Source: Dokdonella_A sp963758365 (lineage in GTDB: Bacteria; Pseudomonadota; Gammaproteobacteria; Xanthomonadales; Rhodanobacteraceae). Taken from it: a stretch of 64,000 nucleotides of DNA. The notes beneath the pieces are model-generated. The model saw nothing but the letters and a program-made list of their open reading frames with translations. It had not been told where the DNA came from and did not search any database. A program made the position numbers and the translations under genes. Each line of letters starts with the position of its first letter. Position 1 is the stretch's first letter. Where the stretch lies: the NCBI GenBank assembly GCA_963758365.1, contig CAVWVB010000001.1, positions 806,001 through 870,000 of the forward strand, written 5' to 3'. Positions 1-7,171 of the stretch are shown piece after piece.

Positions 1-427
1 CGGCCAGCAGTGCGGCGGCATCGGCGAACTCGCGGCGGGCGGTGCGCGCGCGCAACGAGTCGATGAGCTCGGTCGCGGTGGCGACGCCGACATCGGCGCT
101 GATCAGACAGGTTTCGAGCTCGTCGAGAAACGCGTCGTCGAGCAGCGGATTGCGGCTGAACAGCGACGACAGGCCGCGCGCGAATCCGCTGCCGCCGAGA
201 CGCTCGCGCCACGAGCTGCGCGCAGCTGGCGGGGTCGCTGCTGGGGCATCGGACATCGCCGCGCTGTCCGTTTCGGGCAGCGGTGCGGCTACGCTGCGCG
301 AGGCGGCAAGCTGCGCGATGGCTTCGGCCCGGTCCACGGTGTCGCTCGGGGCGGCACCGGCGGACCGCGCCGCGGCGGCATCCGCGTTCGGCGCGTCGGA
401 CGCCTTCTTTTTCCAGAACTTCAGCAT
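1..427 (-). CDS. ftsY: Signal recognition particle receptor FtsY (N-terminal part, runs off the window)
   Basis: This is the beginning of the SRP receptor GTPase that docks ribosome-nascent-chain complexes at the inner membrane. The start is the ATG read at 427-425, giving MLKFWKKK, the short basic amphipathic start typical of FtsY. About 70 Ala/Asp-rich residues follow (the poorly conserved A domain). The first helices of the N domain come next, with WRERLGGSGFARGLSSLF and then DELETCLISADVG, the classic SRP-GTPase N-domain signature. The GTPase G domain lies beyond position 1. It is divergent from rsmD, and ftsY and rsmD are neighbours in many gammaproteobacteria. The identification is firm although only about 142 residues are visible. 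Confidence 0.93.
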   Translation of the reverse strand, partial: MLKFWKKKASDAPNADAAAARSAGAAPSDTVDRAEAIAQLAASRSVAAPLPETDSAAMSDAPAATPPAARSSWRERLGGSGFARGLSSLFSRNPLLDDAFLDELETCLISADVGVATATELIDSLRARTARREFADAAALLA

Positions 428-491
428 TGCGGGGGTTTGGGCGAGAATGCAGGCCTTCATGCTATCACCGGGGCCGACCCGGCTCGGGCGG

Positions 492-1082
492 ATGGGCAAG
501 TCGGGATCGAGGACATCGGGCCGCGCGCTGCGCATCGTCGCCGGCACCTTGCGCGGCTCGAAGCTCGCGGTGCCCGATCGGGCGGGTCTGCGGCCGACAC
601 CGGATCGGGTTCGCGAAACCCTGTTCAACTGGCTCGCGCCGCATGTCGCGGGCGCGCGCTGCCTGGACCTGTATGCGGGCACCGGCGCGCTCGGCATCGA
701 GGCGCTGTCGCGCGGCGCGCGCGAATGCGTGTTCGTCGAACACGACCGCGTGTTGTGCGGGCTGCTCGCCGACAATCTCGTGCGCCTGCGGGTGGCCCAG
801 GCGCGGGTCGTCAACGAAGACGCCGCGGGATTCCTGCGCGGCCCGGCGACGCCGTTCGACCTGGTCTTCCTCGATCCGCCGTTCGCGGCGAATCTCTGGG
901 CCGATTCCGCGCAGCGCCTCGAGCATGCCGGCTGGCTCGGCGCGACTGCATTCGTCTATGTCGAGTGTCCCGCCACCAGCGCGTTTGCGCTGCCCGCGAA
1001 CTGGACGCCGCATCGGCAGGGCCACGCGGGCGCGGTCGCGTTCGCGCTCTATCGTCGCGTCGCGCCCGATCCGCTAAGCTAG
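492..1082 (+). CDS. rsmD: 16S rRNA (guanine(966)-N(2))-methyltransferase RsmD
   Basis: RsmD methylates G966 of 16S rRNA using SAM. The 196-residue protein has LRIVAGTLRGSKLAVPD near the N terminus, RPTPDRVRETLFNWL, the SAM-binding loop LDLYAGTGALGIEALSRGA, and the catalytic motif FLDPPF (a [D/N]PP[F/Y] motif), all in family order. ATG codons at 447 and 459 are also in frame, but 492 gives the usual RsmD N-terminal length and avoids overlap with the ftsY leader. It is divergent from ftsY and 16 bases upstream of coaD, so the two are probably co-transcribed. The length matches the family. Confidence 0.93.
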   Translation: MGKSGSRTSGRALRIVAGTLRGSKLAVPDRAGLRPTPDRVRETLFNWLAPHVAGARCLDLYAGTGALGIEALSRGARECVFVEHDRVLCGLLADNLVRLRVAQARVVNEDAAGFLRGPATPFDLVFLDPPFAANLWADSAQRLEHAGWLGATAFVYVECPATSAFALPANWTPHRQGHAGAVAFALYRRVAPDPLS

Positions 1083-1098
1083 GCCATTCCCGCTCGGA

Positions 1099-1623
1099 AT
1101 GCTGGGCATGCCGACCACCCACAAGCGCTCGCGCATCGCGGTGTATCCGGGCACGTTCGACCCGATCACCAACGGGCACATCGACCTCGCGAGCCGCGCT
1201 TCGCCACTGTTCGACCGCGTAGTCGTCGCCATCGCGGACAGTTCGAGCAAGAGCCCGACCTTCGCGCTCGACGAGCGCATCGCGCTCGCGCGCACGGCGC
1301 TGGCCGGCCTCGACAACGTCGAGGTGCGTGGCTTCGCTGCGCTGCTCGCGCATTTCGTCGAGGAGATCGGCGCGGGCGTCATCCTGCGCGGCCTGCGCGC
1401 GGTGTCGGATTTCGAGTATGAATTCCAGCTCGCGAGCATGAACCGCCACCTGATACCGGCCGCGGAGACGCTGTTCCTCACGCCCGCCGAGCAATACAGT
1501 TTCATTTCCTCGTCGCTGGTGCGCGAAATCGCGCGCCTCGGCGGCGATGTTTCCGGCTTCGTCCATCCGGCCGTGCAGCAGGCGCTGCACTCCCGCTATC
1601 TTGAATCGACCACCAGGAGGTAG
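1099..1623 (+). CDS. coaD: Phosphopantetheine adenylyltransferase CoaD
   Basis: CoaD makes dephospho-CoA from 4'-phosphopantetheine and ATP, the penultimate step of coenzyme A synthesis. The nucleotidyltransferase motif YPGTFDPITNGH lies at about residues 16-27 (T-x-G-H). RGLRAVSDFEYEFQLASMNR and SSSLVREIA near residue 138 are the other conserved blocks. At 174 residues it is slightly longer than usual. An in-frame ATG at 1108 would remove three residues and fits the family equally well. It sits between rsmD and a lipoprotein/ferredoxin pair, a typical gammaproteobacterial arrangement. Confidence 0.95.
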   Translation: MLGMPTTHKRSRIAVYPGTFDPITNGHIDLASRASPLFDRVVVAIADSSSKSPTFALDERIALARTALAGLDNVEVRGFAALLAHFVEEIGAGVILRGLRAVSDFEYEFQLASMNRHLIPAAETLFLTPAEQYSFISSSLVREIARLGGDVSGFVHPAVQQALHSRYLESTTRR

Positions 1624-1628
1624 ACGTC

Positions 1629-2138
1629 ATGCGCAAGATCCTCTCACTCGTCGCGCTCGCAGGCTTCGCGGCGATCCTGCTCGGCGCCTGCAACAAGGGC
1701 GACCAAGCCGCGCAGGACGAAGCGGCGCAGGCGCCGGCCGTGCTGACCGCGCCGGCCAATCCGAACGACAAGGACGCATGGAAGAAGTACCTCGTCAGCG
1801 TCGTCACCGCGAACATGCAGAACGTCAAGAGCAACCATCCGTACATGTACTACGTGCCGGGCGGCGACGACGACGCGGCCAAGGCCGATCGCGCAAACCA
1901 GCTCAGCAACGTGGAGAACGTGGTTGCGCGCGGTGTACTGCCGGGCAACATGATGGCGTTCGGCGGCCCTGATTCCGCGATCACGACCCAGCTCGTCGTC
2001 GACGCGTTCAAGGACGTGCAACCCGGCGCGTTCAAGGACGTGGTCGTACTGTTCATCGGCAAGCCGGCCGACGGCGAGGCGGTCAAGCAGGCGCTCGCGA
2101 CCTCGGGCGCCGACGTGCGCTTCGTCGAGGCGAAGTAG
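1629..2138 (+). CDS. Hypothetical lipoprotein
   Basis: This 169-residue protein starts with a lipoprotein signal peptide. MRK is followed by a hydrophobic stretch and the lipobox LLGAC, with Cys21 as the predicted lipidated residue. A strong Shine-Dalgarno sequence (AGGAGG) lies eight bases upstream of the ATG. The mature part is rich in Asp/Ala and Val, with no cysteine and no catalytic motif I recognise. The sequence MYYVPGGDDDAAK is distinctive. It is probably co-transcribed with coaD and the ferredoxin. The function is unknown; the location should be the periplasmic face of the inner or outer membrane (inferred from the lipobox). Confidence 0.8.
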   Translation: MRKILSLVALAGFAAILLGACNKGDQAAQDEAAQAPAVLTAPANPNDKDAWKKYLVSVVTANMQNVKSNHPYMYYVPGGDDDAAKADRANQLSNVENVVARGVLPGNMMAFGGPDSAITTQLVVDAFKDVQPGAFKDVVVLFIGKPADGEAVKQALATSGADVRFVEAK

Positions 2139-2173
2139 CTCCATCGCAGGAATCCGGAAAACCGCTTCGCCGC

Positions 2174-2428
2174 ATGGCCCTCAAGATCACCGACCAGTGC
2201 GTCAACTGCGACGTCTGCGAGCCGGTCTGCCCGAATCAGGCGATCTCGATGGGCGCGGAGTACTACGAGATCGCGGCGGATCGCTGCACCGAGTGCGTCG
2301 GCCATTTCGACACGCCGCAGTGCGTCGAGGTGTGTCCGGTCGAATGCATCTTCGTCGATGGCGAACTGGCCGAAACACGCGAGCAGCTTCTGGCCCGTTA
2401 TGAACGACTGACCCGCGAGGAGAAATAG
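2174..2428 (+). CDS. 2[4Fe-4S] ferredoxin (YfhL/Allochromatium type)
   Basis: This is an 84-residue electron carrier. Two cysteine clusters are visible: CVNCDVCEPVCP near the N terminus, and CTECVGHFDTPQCVEVCP, where extra residues separate the second and third Cys. That insertion and the charged C-terminal tail are characteristic of the Allochromatium-type ferredoxins found next to coaD in many gammaproteobacteria. The redox partner cannot be told from this sequence. The stop codon overlaps the GTG start of the next gene by one base (TAGTG), suggesting translational coupling. Confidence 0.93.
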   Translation: MALKITDQCVNCDVCEPVCPNQAISMGAEYYEIAADRCTECVGHFDTPQCVEVCPVECIFVDGELAETREQLLARYERLTREEK

Positions 2429-4116
2429 TGCGGATCCTGCGCAACCCGGCCGTCGCATGCATGCTGGCGGTATTCGGCGCGACCGCGCTCACGCCCGCGG
2501 GCGCGGCGCCCACGCCTCTGCATGCGGCGATTGCGAGCGCGCACGTGCTCGCAACCGCGGCCGGTTTCGAGGTGCTCGGCGAGGGCGGCAACGCATTCGA
2601 TGCGGCGGTCGCGGTCGCTGCGGCGCTCAGCGTGGTCGAACCGCAGAGTTCGGGCATCGGCGGCGGTGGCTTCTTCCTGCTGCATCGCGCGAGCGACCAC
2701 AAGGAGGTCTTGATCGATGCGCGCGAGACCGCGCCGGCCGCGGTCAGGGCCGGCGACTACCTCGACGCGAACGGACAGCCCGACCGCAATCACTCGATCA
2801 ATGGACCCCTGTCCGCGGGTATTCCGGGCGAACCGGCCGGACTGGTCTGGATCGCGAAGCATTACGGCCGCCTGCCGCTCGCGAAATCGTTCGCGCCCGC
2901 GATCCGCATCGCGACCCAGGGCTTCGAACCCGATCCGCGTTTTCTCGGCGGCCTCGCGCGGCGCAAGGACGTGATCGCGCGCTATCCCGCGTCCGCCGCG
3001 CTGTATCTGGACGACGGCAAGCTGCCGGCCGCGGGCTGGACGTTCAGGACGCCCGACCTCGCGCGCGTGCTCGATCGCATCGCCGCGCACGGCTCCGATG
3101 GTTTCTACAAGGGCGAACTCGCCACAACCCTCGTCGACGGCGTGCGCGCGGCCGGCGGCAACTGGTCGCTCGACGACCTTGCCGACTACCAGGCGAAGGA
3201 ACGCGCGCCGTTTGCGTTCGACTACCGCGGCTGGCACATCGTGACCGCGTCGCCGCCGTCCTCGGGCGGCATCGCGATCGCCGAGATGCTCAACATCCTC
3301 GGCGGCTACGATCTTGCGAAGCTCGACCGCGTGCATCGCGTGCACCTGACCGTCGAGGCGATGCGCCGCGCGTACCGCGACCGCGCCGAGTACCTCGGAG
3401 ACCCCGACTTCGTGAAGATGCCGCTCGCGATGCTGACGAGTCCCGATTATGCGGCCGGGCTGCGCGCGTCGATCAACCCCGGCAAGGCGACCCCGAGCGA
3501 CCTGCTGCCGGGTTACCTCGATGCGCCGCAGGGCACCAACACCTCGCATTTTTCGATCATCGACGACGACGGCAATCTGGTCTCGGCGACACAGACGGTG
3601 AACCTCAGTTTCGGCTCCGCGTTCGTCGTCGCCGGCACCGGTTTCGTGCTCAATGACGAGATGGACGATTTCGCGCTCGTCGCGGGCAAGCCGAACGCGT
3701 ACGGCTTGGTCGGCAACGACAACAACGCGCCCAAGCCGGGCCGCCGGCCGCTCTCGTCGATGACGCCGAGCTTCCTGATCGGGCCCGAGCGCGTCGGCGT
3801 GATCGGTACCCCGGGTGGCAGCCGCATCATCACGATGGTGCTCGAAGGCATCCTCGCGTTCATCGACGGCGACACGCCCGAGCAGGTCGTGGCCAGGCCG
3901 CGCTACCACCACCAGTACCTTCCCGACGTGATCTCGGCGGAAAAGGGCGCGTTCACGCCCGACGAGGTCAAGGCACTCGAGGCGATGGGCCACACGGTCA
4001 GCGAGAGCGAACGTCACTGGGGCTTCATGAACATGGTCAGCTGGAATCGCAAGACCGGTCAGATGCATGCGGCGTCGGATCCGCGCGGCGATTCGGGCAG
4101 CGGCGTGGTGAAGTAG
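2428..4116 (+). CDS. ggt: Gamma-glutamyltranspeptidase / glutathione hydrolase
   Basis: GGT cleaves the gamma-glutamyl bond of glutathione and related peptides in the periplasm. The GTG start overlaps the ferredoxin stop by one base, and the first 26 residues form a Sec signal peptide ending AGA. Conserved blocks include SSGIGGGGFFLLH (substrate-binding region), NTSHFSIID with Thr372 as the predicted autoprocessing site and N-terminal nucleophile of the small subunit, VLNDEMDDF, PLSSMTPS and GTPGGSRI. The length of 562 residues fits the family. The precursor should self-cleave before Thr372. Confidence 0.93.
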   Translation: MRILRNPAVACMLAVFGATALTPAGAAPTPLHAAIASAHVLATAAGFEVLGEGGNAFDAAVAVAAALSVVEPQSSGIGGGGFFLLHRASDHKEVLIDARETAPAAVRAGDYLDANGQPDRNHSINGPLSAGIPGEPAGLVWIAKHYGRLPLAKSFAPAIRIATQGFEPDPRFLGGLARRKDVIARYPASAALYLDDGKLPAAGWTFRTPDLARVLDRIAAHGSDGFYKGELATTLVDGVRAAGGNWSLDDLADYQAKERAPFAFDYRGWHIVTASPPSSGGIAIAEMLNILGGYDLAKLDRVHRVHLTVEAMRRAYRDRAEYLGDPDFVKMPLAMLTSPDYAAGLRASINPGKATPSDLLPGYLDAPQGTNTSHFSIIDDDGNLVSATQTVNLSFGSAFVVAGTGFVLNDEMDDFALVAGKPNAYGLVGNDNNAPKPGRRPLSSMTPSFLIGPERVGVIGTPGGSRIITMVLEGILAFIDGDTPEQVVARPRYHHQYLPDVISAEKGAFTPDEVKALEAMGHTVSESERHWGFMNMVSWNRKTGQMHAASDPRGDSGSGVVK

Positions 4117-4408
4117 ACCCGCACGGGTGACGTACCTGCGCAGCGCGACGACGAGGAATTCCGGCGCAGGTTGTAAGATGCGTGGATGAGCCCCTGCCGC
4201 CACGCGCACGCATGAAACTCTGTTCGATCCTCGGCAGCTCGCAGAAACTCGATGGCGGCGCGATGTTCGGCAACGTGCCCCGCGCAATGTGGGCGAGCCG
4301 GGATTTGACGCGGACTGCGTTGAAGCGCGGTCCGCGCCGGCGAGCGGCTCGACGGGGATGTCGAGGCCGGCGCCAGGCACCAGGGGTGGTTCGCGGGGCA
4401 CTGCACGC
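4117..4408 (+). other. Intergenic region containing a relic copy of the next gene's 5' end
   Basis: No complete gene is visible between ggt and the metallo-hydrolase. It contains an 87-base near-duplicate (4206-4292) of the start of the following gene, including an ATG at 4212 that would encode MKLCSILGSSQKLDGG. After the repeat the frame runs into Arg-rich, non-conserved sequence, so this copy is not a working gene. The promoter of the hydrolase gene probably lies here, but I see no clear -35/-10 pair. Confidence 0.6.
4206..4292 (+). repeat. Upstream copy of an 87-base direct repeat
   Basis: This segment matches 4403-4489 at 83 of 87 positions, with an offset of 197 bases. It spans the ATG and the first 26-27 codons of the downstream metallo-hydrolase. 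The offset is not a multiple of three, so the upstream copy cannot read into the functional gene. It looks like a past tandem duplication with one copy decaying. Confidence 0.9.
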
Positions 4409-4489
4409 ATGAAACTCTGGTCGATTCTCGGCAACTCGCAGAAACTCGATGGCGGCGCGATGTTCGGCAACGTGCCCCGTGCAATGTGG
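4403..4489 (+). repeat. Downstream copy of the 87-base direct repeat (functional gene start)
   Basis: This is the partner of 4206-4292. It carries the ATG at 4409 that opens the intact metallo-hydrolase gene. The four differences include Trp4 here versus Cys in the upstream copy. Confidence 0.9.
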
Positions 4490-5278
4490 TCCCGGTGGAT
4501 CGCGCCGGATGCCGACAACCGCATCCCGCTTGCGTGCCGCTGCCTGCTGGTCGAGGGCCTCAACGGCAAGACCGTACTGTTCGAGACCGGAATCGGCGCG
4601 TTCTTCGAGCCAAAGCTGCGCGAGCGCTACGGCGTGGTCGAGGATCGCCACGTGCTGCTCGAGTCCCTGCGCGCGGCGGGGTTTTCGCACGAGGACATCG
4701 ATGCGGTCGTCGTTTCCCACCTGCATTTCGACCACGCCGGCGGCCTGCTCGCGGCGTGGCGCGAGAACGAGCCGCCGAGCCTGTTGTTTCCGAACGCGAC
4801 GTACGTGGTCGGCGAGGAGTGCTGGCAACGCGCGCTGCATCCGCATCCGCGCGACCGCGCCTCGTTCATCCCCGAGCTGCAGCCGCTGCTCGAGAAGTCG
4901 GGCCGCCTCGAGCGCGTGCAGGGCACGCATTCGCTCACGCTCGGCATGCAGGTGCGTTTCACGTATTCGCACGGGCATACGCCGGGTCTGATGCTTGCGG
5001 AGATTGCGGCTGACGAAGGCGAAGGCGGCATCGCGTTCTGCGCGGACCTGATCCCGGGGCGACCCTGGGTACACCTGCCGATCACGATGGGCTATGACCG
5101 CTTTCCGGAATTGCTGATCGACGAGAAGCGCGCGTTTCTCGAGGACAAGCTCGAGCGCAAGATCCGTCTGTTCTTCACGCACGATGTCGAATGCGCGGCG
5201 GCCAGCGTGATTCGCGATCCGAAAGGACGCTTCGCGACCACCGGCGAGCGCGACCAGCTCGTCGGCGAGGCCGCCTGA
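4409..5278 (+). CDS. Metallo-beta-lactamase-fold hydrolase
   Basis: This is a 289-residue hydrolase of the MBL superfamily, probably cytoplasmic as there is no signal peptide. The metal-binding motif HLHFDH is at residues 104-109. Further ligands are the His of SHGHTPG near residues 188-190, the Asp of FCADLIPG and the C-terminal FFTHD. The N-terminal MKLWSILGNSQKLDGGAMFGNVPRAMW resembles lactonase/quinoprotein-type MBL proteins, but the substrate cannot be assigned. The ATG at 4409 was chosen because the sequence becomes conserved-looking there. Its TGA overlaps the next ATG (TGATG), so the two genes are likely translated together. Confidence 0.85.
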   Translation: MKLWSILGNSQKLDGGAMFGNVPRAMWSRWIAPDADNRIPLACRCLLVEGLNGKTVLFETGIGAFFEPKLRERYGVVEDRHVLLESLRAAGFSHEDIDAVVVSHLHFDHAGGLLAAWRENEPPSLLFPNATYVVGEECWQRALHPHPRDRASFIPELQPLLEKSGRLERVQGTHSLTLGMQVRFTYSHGHTPGLMLAEIAADEGEGGIAFCADLIPGRPWVHLPITMGYDRFPELLIDEKRAFLEDKLERKIRLFFTHDVECAAASVIRDPKGRFATTGERDQLVGEAA

Positions 5279-5976
5279 TGAAGCGGACGCGGCGCCGGCG
5301 CGCGGGATCGCTGCTGGCCGTGCTGCTCGCGATCGTGGTCCTTGCCGGCGCAGCCTGGTGGCTGCTGCGGCCGCCGGCCGCGACGGTACCGGCGCAGCCG
5401 CTCGCGGCTGCCGCAGCCGTGACCGCGGATCGCGTCGATCCTGCAAACGAGGGACGCCGCATCGTCGTCAGTGGCGTGTTGCATGTCGGCGAGGGCGCAC
5501 GCGACGATCAGCTCGGAGTTCGTGCGGATGCCGTCGTGCTCATGCGCGAGGTCGCGATGCGCCAGTGGACCGAACATTGCGACGGCGACGCATGCAGCTA
5601 CGCGCTCGAGTGGTCCGCGATGCCGGTCGACTCGCATGCGTTCCGCGTGCCCGCGGGCCATGCGAACCCGGCCACGCTGCCATTCGCAAGCCATGTGTTC
5701 GCGGCGCGCGCTGTACGCCTCGGCGCGTTCGAGGTGGACGCGGAGGCGGCGGCCAAGGGCATGCCCGCACTCGCGCATGCGGTCCGCCTGGCCGAACTGC
5801 CGCCGAACCTTGCAGCGACATTTCGCGAACGCGACGGCGTGCTGTACGCGGGTGGCGACCCCGCGCAGCCCGCGGCCGGCGACCTGCGCGTCAGCTACCG
5901 CGTGGTGCCGGCGGGGCCGCGCAAGCTGAGCGGCGTGCAGCGCGGCACGCGTCTGGATAGCGCGGACGGGCCTTGA
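5278..5976 (+). CDS. TMEM43-like single-pass membrane protein (short form)
   Basis: The protein has 232 residues. A basic N terminus (KRTRRRRAG) is followed by one strong transmembrane helix (about residues 10-30, ending WWLLRPP). The extracytoplasmic part contains RRIVVSGVLHVGE, DDQLGVRADAVVLMREVAMRQW and PAGDLRVSYRVVPAG, which resemble the repeated core of the TMEM43/LUMA family. Bacterial and animal members usually have around 400 residues and further C-terminal membrane helices, which are absent here, so this would be a truncated or minimal version. The family call is from memory and moderately secure; the function is unknown. It overlaps the MBL gene stop by one base. Confidence 0.6.
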   Translation: MKRTRRRRAGSLLAVLLAIVVLAGAAWWLLRPPAATVPAQPLAAAAAVTADRVDPANEGRRIVVSGVLHVGEGARDDQLGVRADAVVLMREVAMRQWTEHCDGDACSYALEWSAMPVDSHAFRVPAGHANPATLPFASHVFAARAVRLGAFEVDAEAAAKGMPALAHAVRLAELPPNLAATFRERDGVLYAGGDPAQPAAGDLRVSYRVVPAGPRKLSGVQRGTRLDSADGP

Positions 5977-6001
5977 ATCCCCAGCGAACGGAGTATCGAG
6001 C

Positions 6002-6403
6002 ATGCGCATCAGCGGAATCTACATCGCCCTCGCAGCACTCCTTCTGCTCGTCCTCGCCGCGCGCGTCGTACTGGCACGTCAGCGCGTCCGCGCCGGGATC
6101 GGCGATGGCGGCGACCCTGCACTCGCCAAACGCATCCGCGCGCACGCAAATGCGGCCGAGAACCTGCCGCTCGCGCTGCTGCTGTTGCTGGTGCTGGAAC
6201 TCGACCAGACCCAGCCGCTCTGGTTGCACTTGTTCGGTTGCGTGCTGATCGCCGGACGCGTCCTGCATGCGATCGGCCTGTCGCGCTCGTCGTCGGGCAG
6301 TACTCCGCGTTTTCTCGGCACCGCGCTGACCTGGGGCGTGATGATCGTGATGGCGGTGCTGCTGCTCTGGCAGTGGCTCGCGTGGACGGCAACCACGCAT
6401 TGA
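6002..6403 (+). CDS. MAPEG family membrane protein (YecN-like)
   Basis: The protein has 133 residues with about four hydrophobic helices. RIRAHANAAENLPLALLLL in the first third matches the MAPEG signature R-x-H-x-N-x-x-E-x-x-P. GRVLHAIGL and the C-terminal hydrophobic stretch complete the fold. MAPEG proteins include glutathione-dependent enzymes, but bacterial YecN-like members have no proven substrate. It ends just before a REP-like repeat cluster. A GGAG lies about eight bases before the start. Confidence 0.85.
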   Translation: MRISGIYIALAALLLLVLAARVVLARQRVRAGIGDGGDPALAKRIRAHANAAENLPLALLLLLVLELDQTQPLWLHLFGCVLIAGRVLHAIGLSRSSSGSTPRFLGTALTWGVMIVMAVLLLWQWLAWTATTH

Positions 6404-6404
6404 C

Positions 6405-6454
6405 CGTGTCCACGAAAGGATTGCACACGTCAGGCCGGGGCGGCCTGACCTACG
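6405..6454 (+). repeat. REP-like palindromic repeat, copy 1
   Basis: This 50-base unit is repeated at 6503-6552 with one mismatch (position 6412 A versus 6510 G). It carries the perfect palindrome GTCAGGCC-n5-GGCCTGAC at 6429-6449, followed by CTACG. It begins directly after the MAPEG stop codon. Confidence 0.9.
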
Positions 6455-6466
6455 GCAAAGGCCCGG

Positions 6467-6490
6467 GTAGGCCAGGTCGGCTGGGCCTAC
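6467..6490 (-). repeat. Inverted, diverged REP-like palindrome
   Basis: A 24-base imperfect palindrome begins GTAGGCC and ends GGCCTAC. Read on the plus strand it resembles the minus-strand reading of its neighbours (GTAGG-[TC]-CAGG-[CT]-CG), so it appears to be a diverged REP in the opposite orientation between the two direct copies. Confidence 0.7.
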
Positions 6491-6502
6491 CTGACGCACG
6501 CG

Positions 6503-6552
6503 CGTGTCCGCGAAAGGATTGCACACGTCAGGCCGGGGCGGCCTGACCTACG
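6503..6552 (+). repeat. REP-like palindromic repeat, copy 2
   Basis: This is the second 50-base copy, 98 bases downstream of copy 1, with its palindrome at 6527-6547. The repeat's CTACG end supplies the stop codon (TAG on the minus strand, 6550-6548) of the Nudix gene, so the repeat has become part of that coding sequence's 3' end. Confidence 0.9.
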
Positions 6553-7096
6553 TGGCGTCGCTTGCGAACAGCGCCTCGCCGTTTTCGAGCAGATAGAGGC
6601 CCGCGAACATCTTCGGATCGATCGAATAGCCCGCACGAATCTTCGCGACGAGCCACTGTGCGGCCTCGTGGCGCGGGATTTCGTGCACCGTGATCTGCTC
6701 GGTCTCGTCGCCGCCGCCGGTGTGCACACGCACGAGGTCGTAGGCGCGTACGAACGCGAGGATCTCGTTGCTCATGCCGGCCGAAGTCGGCCCGGCCATC
6801 AGGGCCTCGATACGGCCCGCGCGGTAACCGGTTTCCTCGACCAGTTCGCGATGTGCCGCGTCCACCGCGCTTTCCTCCGCGCTGTCGGCCACGTCCCCGA
6901 CCAGTCCGGCCGGCATCTCGATCGTCATGCACTGGATCGCCGGGCGGTACTGCTCGACGAACAGCACGCGGTCGTCCGCGGTGACCGCGATGATCATCAC
7001 GCCGCCGCCGGGGTTGGTGCGTTCGGCGTATTCCCAGCGGCCCCGCCGCCTCAGGCGCAACCATTTCCCGTTGCAAAGCGTTTCCGATTCGGTCAT
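6548..7096 (-). CDS. Nudix hydrolase (ADP-ribose pyrophosphatase-like)
   Basis: This 182-residue Nudix enzyme is expected to hydrolyse a nucleoside diphosphate linked to another moiety. The Nudix box is visible as E-[7 residues]-RELVEETGY at about residues 75-90, with the upstream Gly of MPAGLVGDV. The spacing between that Gly and the first Glu is a little longer than the canonical five residues. YRPAIQCMTIEMPAGLV and MFAGLYLLE resemble the ADP-ribose/NDP-sugar branch (NudE/NudF/NudK). The exact substrate is not decidable. The stop codon and last bases lie in a REP-like repeat. Confidence 0.85.
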   Translation of the reverse strand: MTESETLCNGKWLRLRRRGRWEYAERTNPGGGVMIIAVTADDRVLFVEQYRPAIQCMTIEMPAGLVGDVADSAEESAVDAAHRELVEETGYRAGRIEALMAGPTSAGMSNEILAFVRAYDLVRVHTGGGDETEQITVHEIPRHEAAQWLVAKIRAGYSIDPKMFAGLYLLENGEALFASDAT

Positions 7097-7171
7097 GGTA
7101 GCCGGCTCCCCTGAACTTTTTCAGCGCGTTGCCGGTCTGCGGACATCCGCCCAGCTTGCGAGGTACTGCCG

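Noticed and set aside
2398..4569. A 723-codon minus-strand open frame over ggt and the MBL gene start
   Set aside because: It is antisense to ggt and Arg-rich, and shows no family motif.
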